From Hyalella azteca (taxonomy: Eukaryota; Arthropoda; Malacostraca; Amphipoda; Hyalellidae), in NCBI RefSeq assembly GCF_000764305.2, contig NW_025947190.1, positions 372,001-436,000 of the forward strand: a stretch of 64,000 nucleotides of DNA. Reading direction: 5' to 3'. Below are positions 38,401 to 51,116 of the stretch, piece after piece; position 1 is the first letter of the stretch; each line of letters starts with the position of its first letter. Made by a program: the position numbers and the translations under genes. The notes beneath the pieces were generated by a model. The model was not told the DNA's origin, ran no database searches, and saw only the letters and a program-made list of their open reading frames with translations.

Positions 38401-41400
38401 CTCCACATCGCCGTCGAGCTGCCAACGCTTGCTGCTGCCGTCCCTGCAGTCGATGATGTGAACTTCACCGCCCGCACTACCGGATGCCAGCGTAGAACCT
38501 ATGGCGCAAAGCGTAGTTTTAGCCGTAATAATATCAGGAGGGGAGGGAAATTTCGTTCAAAAGTCTTGTCCTAGCTTTACAACGTTACCTAGCACCTGAA
38601 GTTAGTAGAATCTAGTTTTTTAAGAGGAAAACATAGTACTTCTTTCAAGTGCATTCATGAATAATATACAATAGCACTCAAGATCGGTATGACGGAATTC
38701 TAAGTTAACGATAAACCCTGAAGAGAAGAATTATAATATGGATGAGTGAACTGGTAAACATAACATACCTTTTTAAAAAATTGTACGTGTTGTGCAGATC
38801 ATTACCTGCTGAAACATGAGGGCAGTTGATCTCTTTTTGCATTTAACAGCCAAGTGATCATCAGAGAATTATACAGGCAGCGCAGCATCTCATTACCAAT
38901 GCTAATGTACGCGGAAACTCAAGAGGATTCTAATACCGCGACGTAGTTAGTTGTCATAGAGGCTCCATATTAGCCCAAACTACATTCGTGAGTGCCTTTG
39001 TTTCAATTTGTTGGCCTCTCTAGTTAACACTTACATTAATAATTAATCGCAAAATGGCTGTTTTGGTTATTTTTCAGCCGATTGCTATGAAGTTGTTCGT
39101 TTATTTTCCTTAAGTAATGCAATCCAATTGCGTAAATTAATCCCTGTTTTGAACAATTCCATTGCGTAAATTAATCCCTGATCCGTACAATTCAATTGCG
39201 TAAATTAATCCCTGTTTCAAACAATTCAATTGCGTAAATTAATCCCTGTTTCAAACAATTCAATTGCGTAAATTAATCCCTGTTTTGAACAATTCAATTG
39301 CGTAAATTAATCCCTGTTTTGAACAATCCAATTGCGTAAATTAATCCCTGTTTCAAACAATAGCAAATAGCCAGATTCAAATATTTTTAGTTTCTGCAAC
39401 CTAATTGGAGCTTCCTGCTCAACTCTCGTAATTACTATCGTTGATGGCGATGACAACCTGTTTTCGACCAATAAAACTAAAAAAAATATAATTTACATTA
39501 ACGTGGCTTCGACAAAGTATGAAAGCATAATTGCAAAGCAGAAAGACTTAAGATCAAATTTGAAGCTATTTACACGTCAGGTAACAATTATCAAGTCATA
39601 TATATTCTAGATGTTCAATTGAAGAAGATGATGTCATTTAAACATGTAACGATTTTTAGTTACAACCTCACTTTCCTCGCTGTCACTCAAAATAAATAAG
39701 AAAAACGTTGAATAAGACAGAGCGTTGCTTCTTTATATAAGGCTTATGCTACTTTAAGATGCTGAGCCTCACCGCACTCGGGATGCCACTGCAGACTCTG
39801 CACTCGGCCGCTGCAGCAGGTTAGCACCTGCGACACTGCCACCTCCTGCAGGTCCCACAAGATGATCAAAGTGTCCGCTGAACCACTCGCAAGCACGTGC
39901 CTGCACACGCAATCCAATTGTTCGAGTCGAATTTATCGATTCAAATGGCCAGATCTCACTTAAAGCACATCCTTCAATAGCAACAACTCATATATATGTA
40001 ATGCAGCAAAATATATATGCGACCTTTTCTTGTCTTACAGCCCTATGAGAGAAAAATTAATCTTGAAGTGACCCTGAAGTTACATGCATATAATGAGAAG
40101 ATTACCTCGACTGAGTGTAAGTAAGATTAACCTGCACGATTAGTTATGCTTGCTCATATCACTGCTGGTATTGTCATGTATAACATTTCACGAAATGATT
40201 AGAGTAGTTCATTGAAAAAAAATACATGGAAAGTAAAAAATAGGTATGTAAAATTTAAGCCGTCGCAGTAAACTAAGACAATAATAACTACTTGAGCACT
40301 CATCTTGCCTACAAGCCGATTGCAGAAAAAAATAAATTCTTATATAATAAGTAATATATAGAATAATAATTTAATATTTATATAAGAATAAGTACAGAGA
40401 ATGAGAGAAAATTATCATACGAAAAGTAATGAATGTCCGAGAGAATCACTGTGCAAACACTAAATAAGTGTGTAGTTAGGCAATAGCTCATTAAGCGAGT
40501 ATGATTCAACATTTGTGCGGTTGAAACCCCTACATTTTGATCTAAAAATGTTAGGCGTTTCCCTTATTTTGCCAAAACCCTGTAAGTACATATAAAAGAT
40601 ATTGTAGCTACGGTTTGAAATCAAAACTTGAAATTATTCCGAGAACAACTGCAACGTCCAGACAAATCCAGTGGTGGGCAAATTTATAGCTGGAGACTCA
40701 TCCTTGATGTATATGTACTTATGTCATTTCCAAATTTCAAGTGTTGTAAAACTTATTACCTACTTGAGAAGTTGAGAATGAATATTGAATATTCAAAACG
40801 TCGTTTACCAGTAAAATGTCAGTTTGGTAACCTGCTTTTTGATCTCCCAACACCAGCAAGAAATTTTGTTCGGCTTATTGTAAAAAAAAACAATAAAAAA
40901 TTGTTAATAAAAAGCATGCTCTGGTCTTCAATTAAAACCGCTTAAACTCTAAATACGGTGCAAAAACGCCATATGTTAAGTTTCAATAAGGTTAATCAAG
41001 CAGGCGAATATTATCCCACAAGAACGGCTGTACTACGTAACCAATGCTAAGAAGGCGAAGGGAGATCTATAAGTGTTATTTATCGATCGCTCATGAGGTT
41101 GAACATTCTTTCTTTTTGTGTCAATAATAAATAAAGAAACTGACTCGTATTCCTTGTTCCATGCAATGCAGAGAACAGCGTCAGTGTGGCCGTTGACCTT
41201 CTTAGGCGCGTCATTAGTCTTCTTCTTTCTCCTCCTGTTCTTCTTGGTGGCTTTGTTGGGTCGTGGATCACCAAGCTTATACGCAGGCTCCAGTCCATCG
41301 ATCAGATCAAGATCCCAAACCTCGATTTGAGGCTCCATCGTCCCGACCGCCACCAGGTTGCCTGATCACAATAAAATTCAAGCTGTAACTAGGAATGTAG

Positions 41401-44400
41401 AATAAATGAAAGCACTTAAGTCGATATTTCTGTTAAAAAAAGTCATGTTAATGCAATAAATGCTTAGACAAAATATTCCGTGGCCAACAAATAAAAGGCT
41501 CGATTATGAAGTATCAAAATATTTTCAACGTTTCTCTAGGTAACTAAAATGCCTATCACGATCGTTTGTACAACCATTTATAACTATCAATATAATGTGT
41601 CGGACTGAATAATGCAATGAAATTCATCAATGCGTTTTCCAATTACTTACGATTAATCGTATAGAATTGGCGTGCGATTTCCTATCGCTAAACAAACACA
41701 TAGAAAAATCCGCTTTTCGTAAGCACAAACGAAACCATCCACCGTATCCATTCGATAAGGCGGAATTACGTACATCATGACAAATCAACTCCGCGTCTCG
41801 GAATCTTTTTACTCGAAACGAACCTACACCACGAGACTAGACGAAAATTTTCAAGGCAAAAATAATGAGACAAAGAGAAGATTGTTTAAAAATCGGGATA
41901 ATAATTCTATTCCAAAATTTGCGACAATAGTTCCGGCTTTTATGAAACTATACCAGACATGTATATAAAATGAGACATGTATATAAAACAAGATATGTTA
42001 TACAGATTCGAGGCAAGACGATTTATTTCATTACCACACGAGACACGTCGAATGAGATTATGAAGCATTTTGATTGCGTGAATAATAATGCCTAATGAAC
42101 GAGTTAAACACTTGATAATGGCAGTTGGGCTGCAGGTTAGGCGACATCCTGCAAAAATTTGCAGTCATGTTGATGGGCTGACGAGACGATGTAGCGCTAG
42201 CAGAATAACTACGCTCTGACGCTATTCGCTCATAAGGTTTTATATTAGATCCACTAAAAATAATCGCGCCTAACGCGGACCGTACACGTTCAGCAAGCGT
42301 TTCAAATGTCGTGATGGAGTCGGCGTGGGTTGGAGACGCAGTGCGTGTGATAAAACCGCTAGAAGAGTGTGGGCGGGCTCCATCTTGCCCTTTAAATTTG
42401 CTGTCATTAACAGGATTCCAATTAATGATATCATTGTACATAGTATAATAACTGAAACTTTAAAATGGTTGCTCATAGACAGGATAACTTTTTGCAGCCT
42501 ACTAAATCTGGCAAGTTCCAACTGCCAAAAATATAGGGCTAATTGATTCGTGTATACAGGTGTGTATACACAGGGAAATGGCGGCTAATACTTTCTCCTT
42601 CTAGTTTTACCGGCCGAAAGCTAATATAAGAGAAAATCATTTGCTTATCAATTTATTGTCATCTTCTAGTCCCAAGTACGTCGTTAGAAGCGGTAGAGTG
42701 CAATGTGCGCTCGGTGAAACTATATGGACAGTGACAGCACTGGCGAGTTGAGGTTTTAGATGAAGTGTTGCAACCCTAGCTGAGGATACGAAAAACTTAG
42801 TCGATCAACATGGTGTGGGTGAAAGCGGCGCATAGATGAGTTGTGATGAGGAAGATGAGGACTACTAGTTAATCCTAATCGCGACGGGTCCTCGGAAAAA
42901 CGCCCCCGGTTTATAATAACATCCGTAAGAAAAACATAAATCTCACAGCCTTGTCTGTCAAGACAAGGCTTGAGAGACACTCTTCTATTCATGGTGTCGG
43001 ATAAATAATATTTTAGCTTTTTTATTCTATATTCTATAATAATTAGGTAGTTCATTTAGCAAACCTCGTATATAAACTTTTACCACGCAGCGAGCTGCTC
43101 CGCGGGCCGGGAGCGAGTTGTGCCCCTGCCAAACTTACCTACGACTCAGCGAGCAACAGAGCTTGGAGGTATTCGAGCTTTCCGCTGCGCTCATACGTCT
43201 CATTGCGCTCATACGTCGTTTGTAGACTTTGCAATGGCGGGCAATGAACTCACGGACAATGAAATAAAAACTATTGGAAGAAATAAACTCTTAAAGAAAC
43301 CTGCGATAAGATGCACCGGCGGTAAAGATTCCCCTTTTTTCGGGAACACGCACACATGAATGAACCAGTCTCCTCTCCAGTCACCACCGGTAACATGACC
43401 ACAATATCAAACGGTCGGAATTGTCGTACACGGAAATGACTCTGCCTGAGACCAGAAACTCGGTCGTTTCATTTTAATAATTTTCACAATGGATTGGAGC
43501 TCACAATTATGAGTTTGAGGACTGCATTTGATAGGATCAATATTGATGCCTGGTAAAATAATCGCGGCGTGTGTTTGATGGAGAGAACCTAAAAAATACA
43601 TGAAAGAGTAAAGGACAGAAATCACTTGCACTGAGGTCGTAACGTGACACGAAAACATGAGGCGATATATGAACAGCATTGACGACGCAATATATCCATA
43701 CTTTTATCAATTTTTATAGGAATTAATTAGTACTTTTTACGGGGAGTGTTCGAACCTACTAATGATTGATGGCGAACGTCATGAAGTATTATAACTGGTC
43801 GAAAAAGAACCAGTCGGCTGCTAATAACGACACCCTGGGCCTGGGTACCACAAACGAAGAAATACTGAGTTATTGTTGAAGCTCTGTGGCCGGCAACTAG
43901 TTGCAAGTTGTAGCCGTTATTCCTAGTTGCCGCAAGTTGCTCTGGACAAAGCACCGCAACTTACGAAATATTGTTAAAAAAATGTTTGACGAATTTCATT
44001 ATGATCAACTCGTGAGTCCTATTAACACAAAATTTAAAAGTTCATATTTCGTCCAGAGGTCTCGTCCCATCGTGATTAATAATTGATTTTCAATTAAGAG
44101 GAAAATCATTATTTATCGCCAACAGGACAACATAAAATTTTATCGCCCCGTCTCGTGAAAAAAGTACGGAAAGTACCTTTAAAAACATTTATATTTTTCC
44201 AAGAAGACTGGAAGAGTTAGAAATACGCGAAAAGAATGAAAAATTTAAGACACAAAGCACAAACAGATACTGTAATTAGGCTCGTGAAAGTATAAACTTC
44301 AAAATCTTACGATTACAAATACCACCTTTTCAATAAATTCAACGGTTATAACTTAGCTATTACCAATATTTCGCATTTTCTCTTTTTGACTGAACTTTGA

Positions 44401-47400
44401 AACAGGTCCCAAGTGTATTTTGATAGAAATAATGTCAATTTTCTACCTATTCTTTCTCTTTTCTCTCATAAATTTTCAATTAATTAGAGACTTGCGCAAA
44501 TATATCTTAATATAACATTAAAAACTAAAATTTAGTACTTCACCTAAAATCAAATCACCTGGTTAATACGCTATGTAAATGAAATCGACTAACGTCATAT
44601 TTCCTTATAAGTAGTAAGCCTGAGCTGCCTGATACGCAGCACTGCACGAGAGCGCCCGAGCGGTCACCGCCTCTTACCACGACATCCGAACGAGAATTGA
44701 ACGAAGATTGAACAAAGCTCTACAAACCGAGGTCAAAATGGGAGTTCGTAAACAAGAGATTTAAATTATAGAGTTATCACTATCAAGTGGGATATCCATG
44801 ATGAAATATAATTCAAATATTCATTGGTCAAAATTTTTTTAAGAAGGCATTATTTTTCAATTGACATTTTACAGTAATAAAAGTAGTTGTGAGAAGCAAT
44901 CTATGACGACGTTTTTTTCCGATCGGAGTCACATATTTTCAAATTAATTTTAAAATCATATCTTATATATAGCGTTACAGTCATCACGTGTTGGGATAAT
45001 AAGATAATAATGCTTCGTTCGAACGAGACCTGCGTTCGCTTATAAGAAGCCACAGCACGAAGCCGACATCACCAGTCAGCGCTGAGGACGCGTTGCGTTA
45101 AACTGTGCTCAGAAATAACGTCAAGAGGAACGTTCTGACGGACGAAGAGGAAGCTTCTGACGAACTTTTTACGGTGAGATGAGCCAACAAGAATATTCTT
45201 TGTTTAATTTTACTTCATAATTGAGGATAATTTTACTTCCTAATTGAGGATAATTTGGACGTAAAAAATTATGAAAGTTTGGCGTTTAGGGTACAAATTT
45301 CAGTAAGGAGCTAGAGATTTAAATACACCGTAGTTCAATAACTGCAGCGAATATGTAACATCTTAAGACGCTAGCTAATGACAAGTCTGCTAACGTTCGT
45401 GTTTTTCCCTGAAATATTATGGAATAAATATGAATAACTAGGTTGACATTTATATCTGTCCCATAAAATTGCTGCTGAAAGATCTTAACTTAATTGTGCT
45501 CTTTAATTATTCAACTAGGGAAACATAAAAAGTATACCAATTTATTAAGAACATGAATAGGGTTACATTTACAAATATGATCATGTAATTAACAATATTT
45601 GAATTCGTTGAAACTTCCCGTCCAAGATTTGTTCAAGTGACGGTATAAGCGCATTGATAAGCACATAATATTTTAGATAGGAGAGAGTGAGCACTACTTA
45701 ATTAACATGGTAAGTGCTTGTAGTGAGTAACACCAGCGTGTCTTATTGGGTGCGTATTACTCATATGTTATCAGTACCGGAAGCCTAGTAATGTCAATGG
45801 AATATAATACTAATCACGTATAATAAAAAGCAGGTACGCTAAGGTCGTAAAAAATTAAGTAAAACGAGCACATTAATAGTTTAATTAAAGTTATCACTTG
45901 GTACCCTGAATAGTGAACGATTTCTTGAAGCAATGTTATGTAGTGAAGAACGTCCATAATACTGACCACGGATCTGCCAAAGGCACAATTATGGCTGCGT
46001 TGTCCCACCAAAAGCTAGCGCTATTTTTTCATAATCTGCTGGTGAATGGAATGCTCAAATAACTCAATGCAGGCTGCGCAGCCGTGCACCCGCGGCCTGG
46101 TGGTGCACGGTGGTGCTGAGAACGTAAACATAGTGCTCATAATAAAATAAGAACACGCACCTGGCGCCAGCTCCTCCTGGAAGGGGTTGTAGTTGAGCCA
46201 CTCCATGCAGAGGGGCACCGTGGGGAGCAGGTTGTCGTGGTGCACGTACAGAGCGTTGCCAGCCTCGTTGTAAACTGTAAACAGATAATAGAAGAAATTT
46301 GTTATATTAATTGCGCGTCTGCGAGTAGATAATGTACCTATAAAATTCTCGTGTTCTGTCTATTGAAGACCTTTACATTGAAACTCAATACCGTAACCAT
46401 CTTGTACCCACTTAAGGTGAGTTTGTCGTCAGTGCAGTGCAACACCACTTTTCATAAAGATCCCGTCTATTACGTACTTTCTTAGATTGAGACTGATGAA
46501 ATCGTTATCAGTATAGGCAGCATTACAGTCGACTAACGTTATACACTTATTTTCACCTAATACATTCCATGTTTAAACAAAGATAAGGATGATTTCAGCT
46601 CAACAGGAATTTGTGGCGCATCATAAAATGGATTGTGGATTCATAATAATAACAAATCAAGGATAAAACTCTAGTAATCTGTAGGACTTTAGCTGGTCAA
46701 AAAAATTTAAAATTTTTGTAGGACTGTAGCTGGTCAAAAAACAATTATTTGTCCAGCATTATAATTGTGCAAGCGATACATAAACACCGGTCTTCTTATT
46801 TCTTGTACAACAGGAATATTGCTGGTGTTAAGCATAAAATATTTTTCATTTCCTTACCAAGAAACGTTGCAGAAATCTTCATGTATATGCATATAATGCG
46901 ACTTGCTATCGGACATTCTTTCCTCAAGAAAATTAAAAGTGAAATCAAAATTCGTCTATGGGTATGAGCAACAGTTTGATATAGTAGTAGTACCTATTTC
47001 ATTCTCTTATAAGTGCTTGCATTGGGAAAGCTATATCAACCATTAGTACGTTGTTACAGTAGAGATCTGGCAAAACAGATATAAACTCACCATAGACCTC
47101 TAGAATGGCAGCATCGTTCTCGACATGCCCCACAGCAATGAGGTTGTCATCAGGCAGGATCCTGTGGTTCTCGACCTCACTGAGCTCATCTTCCTCTCGC
47201 GCCTGGTCATGGCTGTCCTTCAGTAGGGGATCGTCCGCGGGGTTACCAAATACGCTCAAGTTCTTCAGAGTCAGGAGCTGATTTAGCTGATCTATATACA
47301 CACATAAAACTTATGAGTACAAGCTTCAGGAAACAACTGAGCGAATTCCCTGGCCTAAACTAAATGCCATACAATGTGATGCCTTCTGCTTGCACTGAAA

Positions 47401-50400
47401 ATGAAAATTGCCCTTTTCATGAAGTATTTGACACCTATGCAATTTCGGAACAATGCAATTCTTTCTTTCTATAAGTATCAATTTTGAATTAAAATATATA
47501 AATACTTTTTAAAATCATCAGAAGAAACTGCACTATACTTACTATCATCCTCCTGATCATATGTGCCAAATGAGTACAATTTGTCTATGTCTTGCTCATC
47601 CACAGGAGCATCTTCAATTTCCATGGCTTCTTCCAACTTGACTTTAGGTTTTACATCAACTTCTTCAATTTGTTCTTCATCTACATTATCTTCATCTGTG
47701 TCATCACCCTCATCACAATCGTCATCCTTTTCTGCTTTCAGATCTCTGAAGAGCAATATAATTCAATAAAATGTGCTGGTGTTGAATAGAGAGACAAACT
47801 AAGCAAGATTCTACATTCTTTCATGAAGGCAATAGAATGAAAAACATTTTTTACAACACTTCTCATTAACTTTACTTTTTGTTGTTTGTTTGTCTGCTAC
47901 AAATCTTATAGGTAATCAATATTTAACATAGGTAGGTACTTCTACCTGTCCAACTGATCTGAAATTTTGCACACTTGCATAAAGTCGGCAACAAAGCATG
48001 CACCGATTGACAGAATAAATAATTTAAAAATTAAAAATATACCTATATATATAATATATATACATATTAGAAAAAAATGTTAAACTTATTTTTTATTCTT
48101 TTAAAAATAACAAAATAAATTCATAGTACATTAATAACATCAGAGACACTGGCCCCTTTAGAAGTTTCGTCTTTAAAAAGTAATTTTTAAATGCATATTT
48201 ATTAAAATAATGTTAATTAGGCTGTATGATTGATACTTTACACATGTCTTAAACCATTCCATACAAGATGCTTTGTGAATGGATTTAATAGTCAGTAAAA
48301 AAATGGAAGTAAATCGAATGAAGTTTATAGCATCAGCAGCCCCAAGAAATTATAACAAAACCTCATAGGTACTGCAAAACCAAACTCACCCAAGCTTAGT
48401 TTCTGTTTCCTCAATAATTTTCTTCAGATCTTCTACATTGACTTCCACCTGAAATATAAAGAATTATACAAGTTAATATGAACAAATCTGTGGCATATCT
48501 TCACTAGACCAATTTTTTCATGGAGTATTTATAATTAGGCACATTAAATCAATTATAATCATATTTAATAGTTGTATGCAAATAATTATGCACATTGCTA
48601 CCATTATATCAAATCACAATCATCTGCAAAAAATTGTCAAGTCCATTACTTACTATTTTACATTTTACAAATTGAAAAATATAATGATTAGAAAATAATG
48701 CTAACACTTCAACTAAAATATATTAATAATGTCACTCGTTTGCTTGAATCGAAAATTCACTAAAAACTTAGAAGCGAAGAAAAGTCCACAAAAATTCATA
48801 GAATCTTCAGAGATAACGTTTTGGAGTCCAGCTCCATCGTCAGTTTGACAATTCTAGAACACAGATAACTCAGTTATTAGTACAGTCAAGTACAACAAAA
48901 AAACTAAGCTGTAAAACCTACCTATTTACAATTTCAAGCGGGTAAGAGCTAAAAGCGAATTCAAACTAGGCCTCTGTTTAAAAATATACCATGATTCTAA
49001 AATGTGCAACTCAGAAACACTGCAACTGGAAACTAAAACTTTGAAGTCAATGTCAGAAACTGGAACATCGCACTGCTCGGTGTGAGCCGGCACAGCCAAA
49101 TGACGGGGGGCGCGATAGTAAGTTACCAGTTCTACAAATCCTGCCCCTATGTTCAGCAACCCTAGAATAAAGTTTTTGTGAGATGTCATCCCAACGTATG
49201 CAGATGCACATCATGCACAACGATATTTATAAACTAGGGACACTTGCATATGCATAGGGAGAGTATCTTTTTACCTAAAAAAAGAACCGATTTTCAAATG
49301 GTTGACCAATATAAAATATAGATTAACATTTGCAAAATACTTAGAAAACAAGAGTTTTTACCTCCCTTGACATAGTTTTGGATGCAGGGCCAAAAAATGG
49401 AAGAAAGCAATAAACAACATCTCTACTGTCGCCCTTGGGAGCAACCTCATTAAGCCGCTTGGACATGAATTTCTTTATTTGGGTTAACACCAGATTAGTC
49501 GGAAATCCATTTAGCAAAATGATAATGCGTAAAAATTTGAATTGAGCGTGCAGAATATTGTAAGTAAAACAAATACAAAAGCCCCGATGTAAAAGTGTTT
49601 GAATCCCATTAATCTTAAATTGAAGCAAGCAAAAGCTAAAAAAGCTGATACTGAGACCTGTGAAAGTCAATTTTTGGAATACAGAAGTTTGAAAACGGCC
49701 ATTAGATTTAGTAATATTGCAATTGAGGAAGGACAGGCTATTGTTGGATTCCAGTTCCATAGTAAATTTGATGGATTTATGTTGCAAATTTAGGTAAAAG
49801 AAAAAGAGTTCAACATGAGGATGCTTAAAAAGTACAAAAGTGTCATCAACATATCTGTGGTAGAATATTGGCTTAAAATCAAGAGGGCAATTGGACAGCC
49901 AGGAAACCTCGTGAAAACACATAAAAATGTTTGCAAAGGTTGGGCCGAGTGGAAGACCCATGCCCAAACAATCAATCTGTTGGTAAAACTTGTTAACAAA
50001 TATAAAAAAAGAATTTAAAACGGATAATTCCAAAAGATATTTATAAAAAATTATGCTTCAAACCAATAACAAGGTCATTTACATCCTAAAACAAACAATT
50101 CAGGCATATATCTATGGTTTCATGAAGGGGCACATTTGTAAATAAATTTTCCACTTCATGGTGTTTACCCAAATAAAGAAATTCATGTCCAAGCAGTACA
50201 ATGAGGTTGCTCCTGAGCATGACTGTATGGATGTTGTTTATTGCTCTCTTCCATATTTTGGCCCTGCATCTGAAACTATTTCAAGGGAGCTAAAACTTTT
50301 GTTTTCTAAGTATTTCACAAATGTTAATCTATGTGTTATATTGCTCAACCATTTTAAAATTGGTTCTTTTTTAGGTACAAAGATACTCTCCCTATGCATA

Positions 50401-51116
50401 TGCAAGCATCCCTAGTTTATAAATATAGTTGTGCATGATGTGCATCTGCATACGTTGGGATGATGCCTCGCAATCTTTATTCTAGGGTCGCACAACATAG
50501 GGGCAATAGTTGTAGCACTGGTAACTTACTATCGCGCCCCCTCTTTCGGCAGTGCAGGCTCATGCCGAGCAGTGTGATGTTCTAGTTTCTGACAGTGACT
50601 GCAAAGTTTTAGCTTCCAGTTCCAGTGTTTCTGATTTGCGCATTTTAGAATCATTGCATATTTTTAAACCGAGGCCTAGTTTGAATTTACCTTTTAGCTC
50701 TTACCTGCTTTTGAAATTGTAAATAGGTAGGTTTTACAGCTTAGGTTTTTTTTTATTGTAATCTTGACTGCACTAATTACTGATTTATCTGTGTTCTAGA
50801 ATTTTCAAACTGACGATGGAGCTGGACTCCAAAGCGTTTTCTTTAAAAATACTATGAATTTTTGTGTAGTTTTCTTTGCTTTCAAGTTTTTAGTAAAATA
50901 TATTAGCCATATTCTAATTCAAATTCCTTAAAATAACCACTGCTATAAAACATATTGAAAAAATAGTTTTGGATGTTGTAAAATATATTCCAACATAAAA
51001 AATTATGTATATTTGAATGCAGTAAAATTTTCAAGTCAGTAACTTACTTTTTCAGGGTTGGCTTTAGCTTGACCTTGAGGTACCCAAGCTGAACAAGTGA
51101 CAATGCTGACAGACAT
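35446..51116 (-). CDS. PWP1: PWP1, WD40 nucleolar growth regulator, 12 coding exons
   Basis: Coding exons in transcript order: 51116-51048, 48448-48390, 47745-47543, 47291-47091, 46274-46161, 41361-41145, 39900-39773, 38498-38356, 38166-38076, 37513-37377, 36235-36121, 35627-35446. All junctions are GT-AG, the phases agree, and the product is 552 aa. The start reads MSVSIVTCSAWVPQGQAKAN, as in other PWP1 proteins (TC-AWV near the N terminus). An acidic stretch is in exon 3. WNALYVHHD-type sequence (YVHHDNLLP, exon 5), IEVWDLDLIDGLEP and GHTDAV (exon 6) match the family. WD-type repeats run from about residue 215 to 490 (WDLQEV, VWDGGN, VWDIRA), followed by a lysine-rich tail. PWP1 binds chromatin, supports rRNA gene transcription and growth; the Drosophila orthologue is nclb. 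The introns hold many repeats. Confidence 0.95.
39121..39358. repeat. Seven tandem units of 34 bp in PWP1 intron 7
   Basis: Units of exactly 34 bp (AATTCAATTGCGTAAATTAA then TCCCTGTTTCAAAC) are repeated seven times without gaps. They differ mainly at the ends (TTTCAAAC versus TTTTGAAC); unit 2 is the most diverged. There are no spacers, so it is a minisatellite. Confidence 0.95.
43080..43360 (+). promoter_or_regulatory. CpG-rich patch with a small ORF in PWP1 intron 5
   Basis: 43085-43220 is rich in CG words and has two copies of GCGCTCATACGTC. An ORF from ATG at 43234 gives 41 aa (starts MAGNELTDNEIKTIGRNKLL, ends GNTHT). It is antisense to PWP1. I do not recognise the peptide; it could be a first exon, a chance ORF or a regulatory patch. 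Confidence 0.25.
44600..45180 (+). promoter_or_regulatory. Two TATA-containing promoter-like modules in PWP1 intron 5
   Basis: CTTATAAG occurs at 44605 and 45040, each followed by about 100 bp of locally GC-rich sequence. The second module ends in ACG/GTGAGATG (45176), a good donor-like site. An initiator-like AGTCAG lies about 35 bp after the second TATA. Together they could start an antisense nested transcript. No coding frame is recognised. Confidence 0.25.
47880..48020 (-). repeat. Inverted copy of the 4000-4290 repeat
   Basis: Read on the - strand it shows the same order: ACTTGCA/TGTGCAAAATTTCAGATC, a GACAGGTAGAAGT-type word, and TATAAGATTTGTAGC-AGAC. It is in PWP1 intron 2. Confidence 0.6.
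48780..50157 (-). pseudogene. Penelope-like element, 5'-truncated copy in PWP1 intron 1
   Basis: Read from 50157 leftwards: VENLFTNVPLHETIDICL (reverse transcriptase motif A region, where the family D is E), a stop, then GLPLGPTFANIFM, and YVDD at 49853-49842 (the active site motif). This is followed by TFTGL and the linker IKKFMSK, then a frameshifted GIY-YIG endonuclease part with YVGMTS and LYSRVAEHRGR (about 49190-49150), and HILESWYIFKQRPSLN near 48990-48940. The tail ends in the CTGACGATGGAGCTGGACTC block. Penelope-like elements combine this reverse transcriptase with a GIY-YIG nuclease. Stops and frameshifts make it inactive. Confidence 0.85.
48812..48844 (-). ncRNA. Hammerhead-like motif in the Penelope tail (decayed)
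   Basis: On the - strand CTGACGA is followed by a GGAG/CTCC stem with loop CTGGA, and then AAAACG. The layout fits a hammerhead core (CTGANGA, stem II, GAAA), except that the G before AAA is lost. Cleavage activity is unlikely. Confidence 0.45.
50158..50870 (+). pseudogene. Penelope-like element, second copy, head-to-head
   Basis: Starts inside the linker (TQIKKFMSKQYNEVAPEHD), runs on as SRELKLLF and IGSFLGTK, then has the GIY-YIG block YVGMMPRNLYSRVAQHRG in frame (about 50450-50505). The tail carries CTGACGATGGAGCTGGACTC at 50810. It lacks the reverse transcriptase and meets the - strand copy exactly at 50157/50158, so the pair looks like one inverted insertion. Stops interrupt it. Confidence 0.75.
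50810..50836 (+). ncRNA. Hammerhead-like motif, second Penelope copy (decayed)
   Basis: CTGACGA, a GGAG/CTCC stem with loop CTGGA, then AAAGCG. Same defect as the copy at 48812-48844: no G before AAA. Confidence 0.45.

Noticed and set aside
39121..39358. Regular 34-bp repeats looking like a CRISPR array
   Set aside because: The units abut without unique spacers, and the context is the intron of a eukaryotic gene.
40500..40950. A MITE with ends like the 34841-35096 element
   Set aside because: Only the right end word CTCTGGTCTTCAATT is clear; no convincing left end was found.
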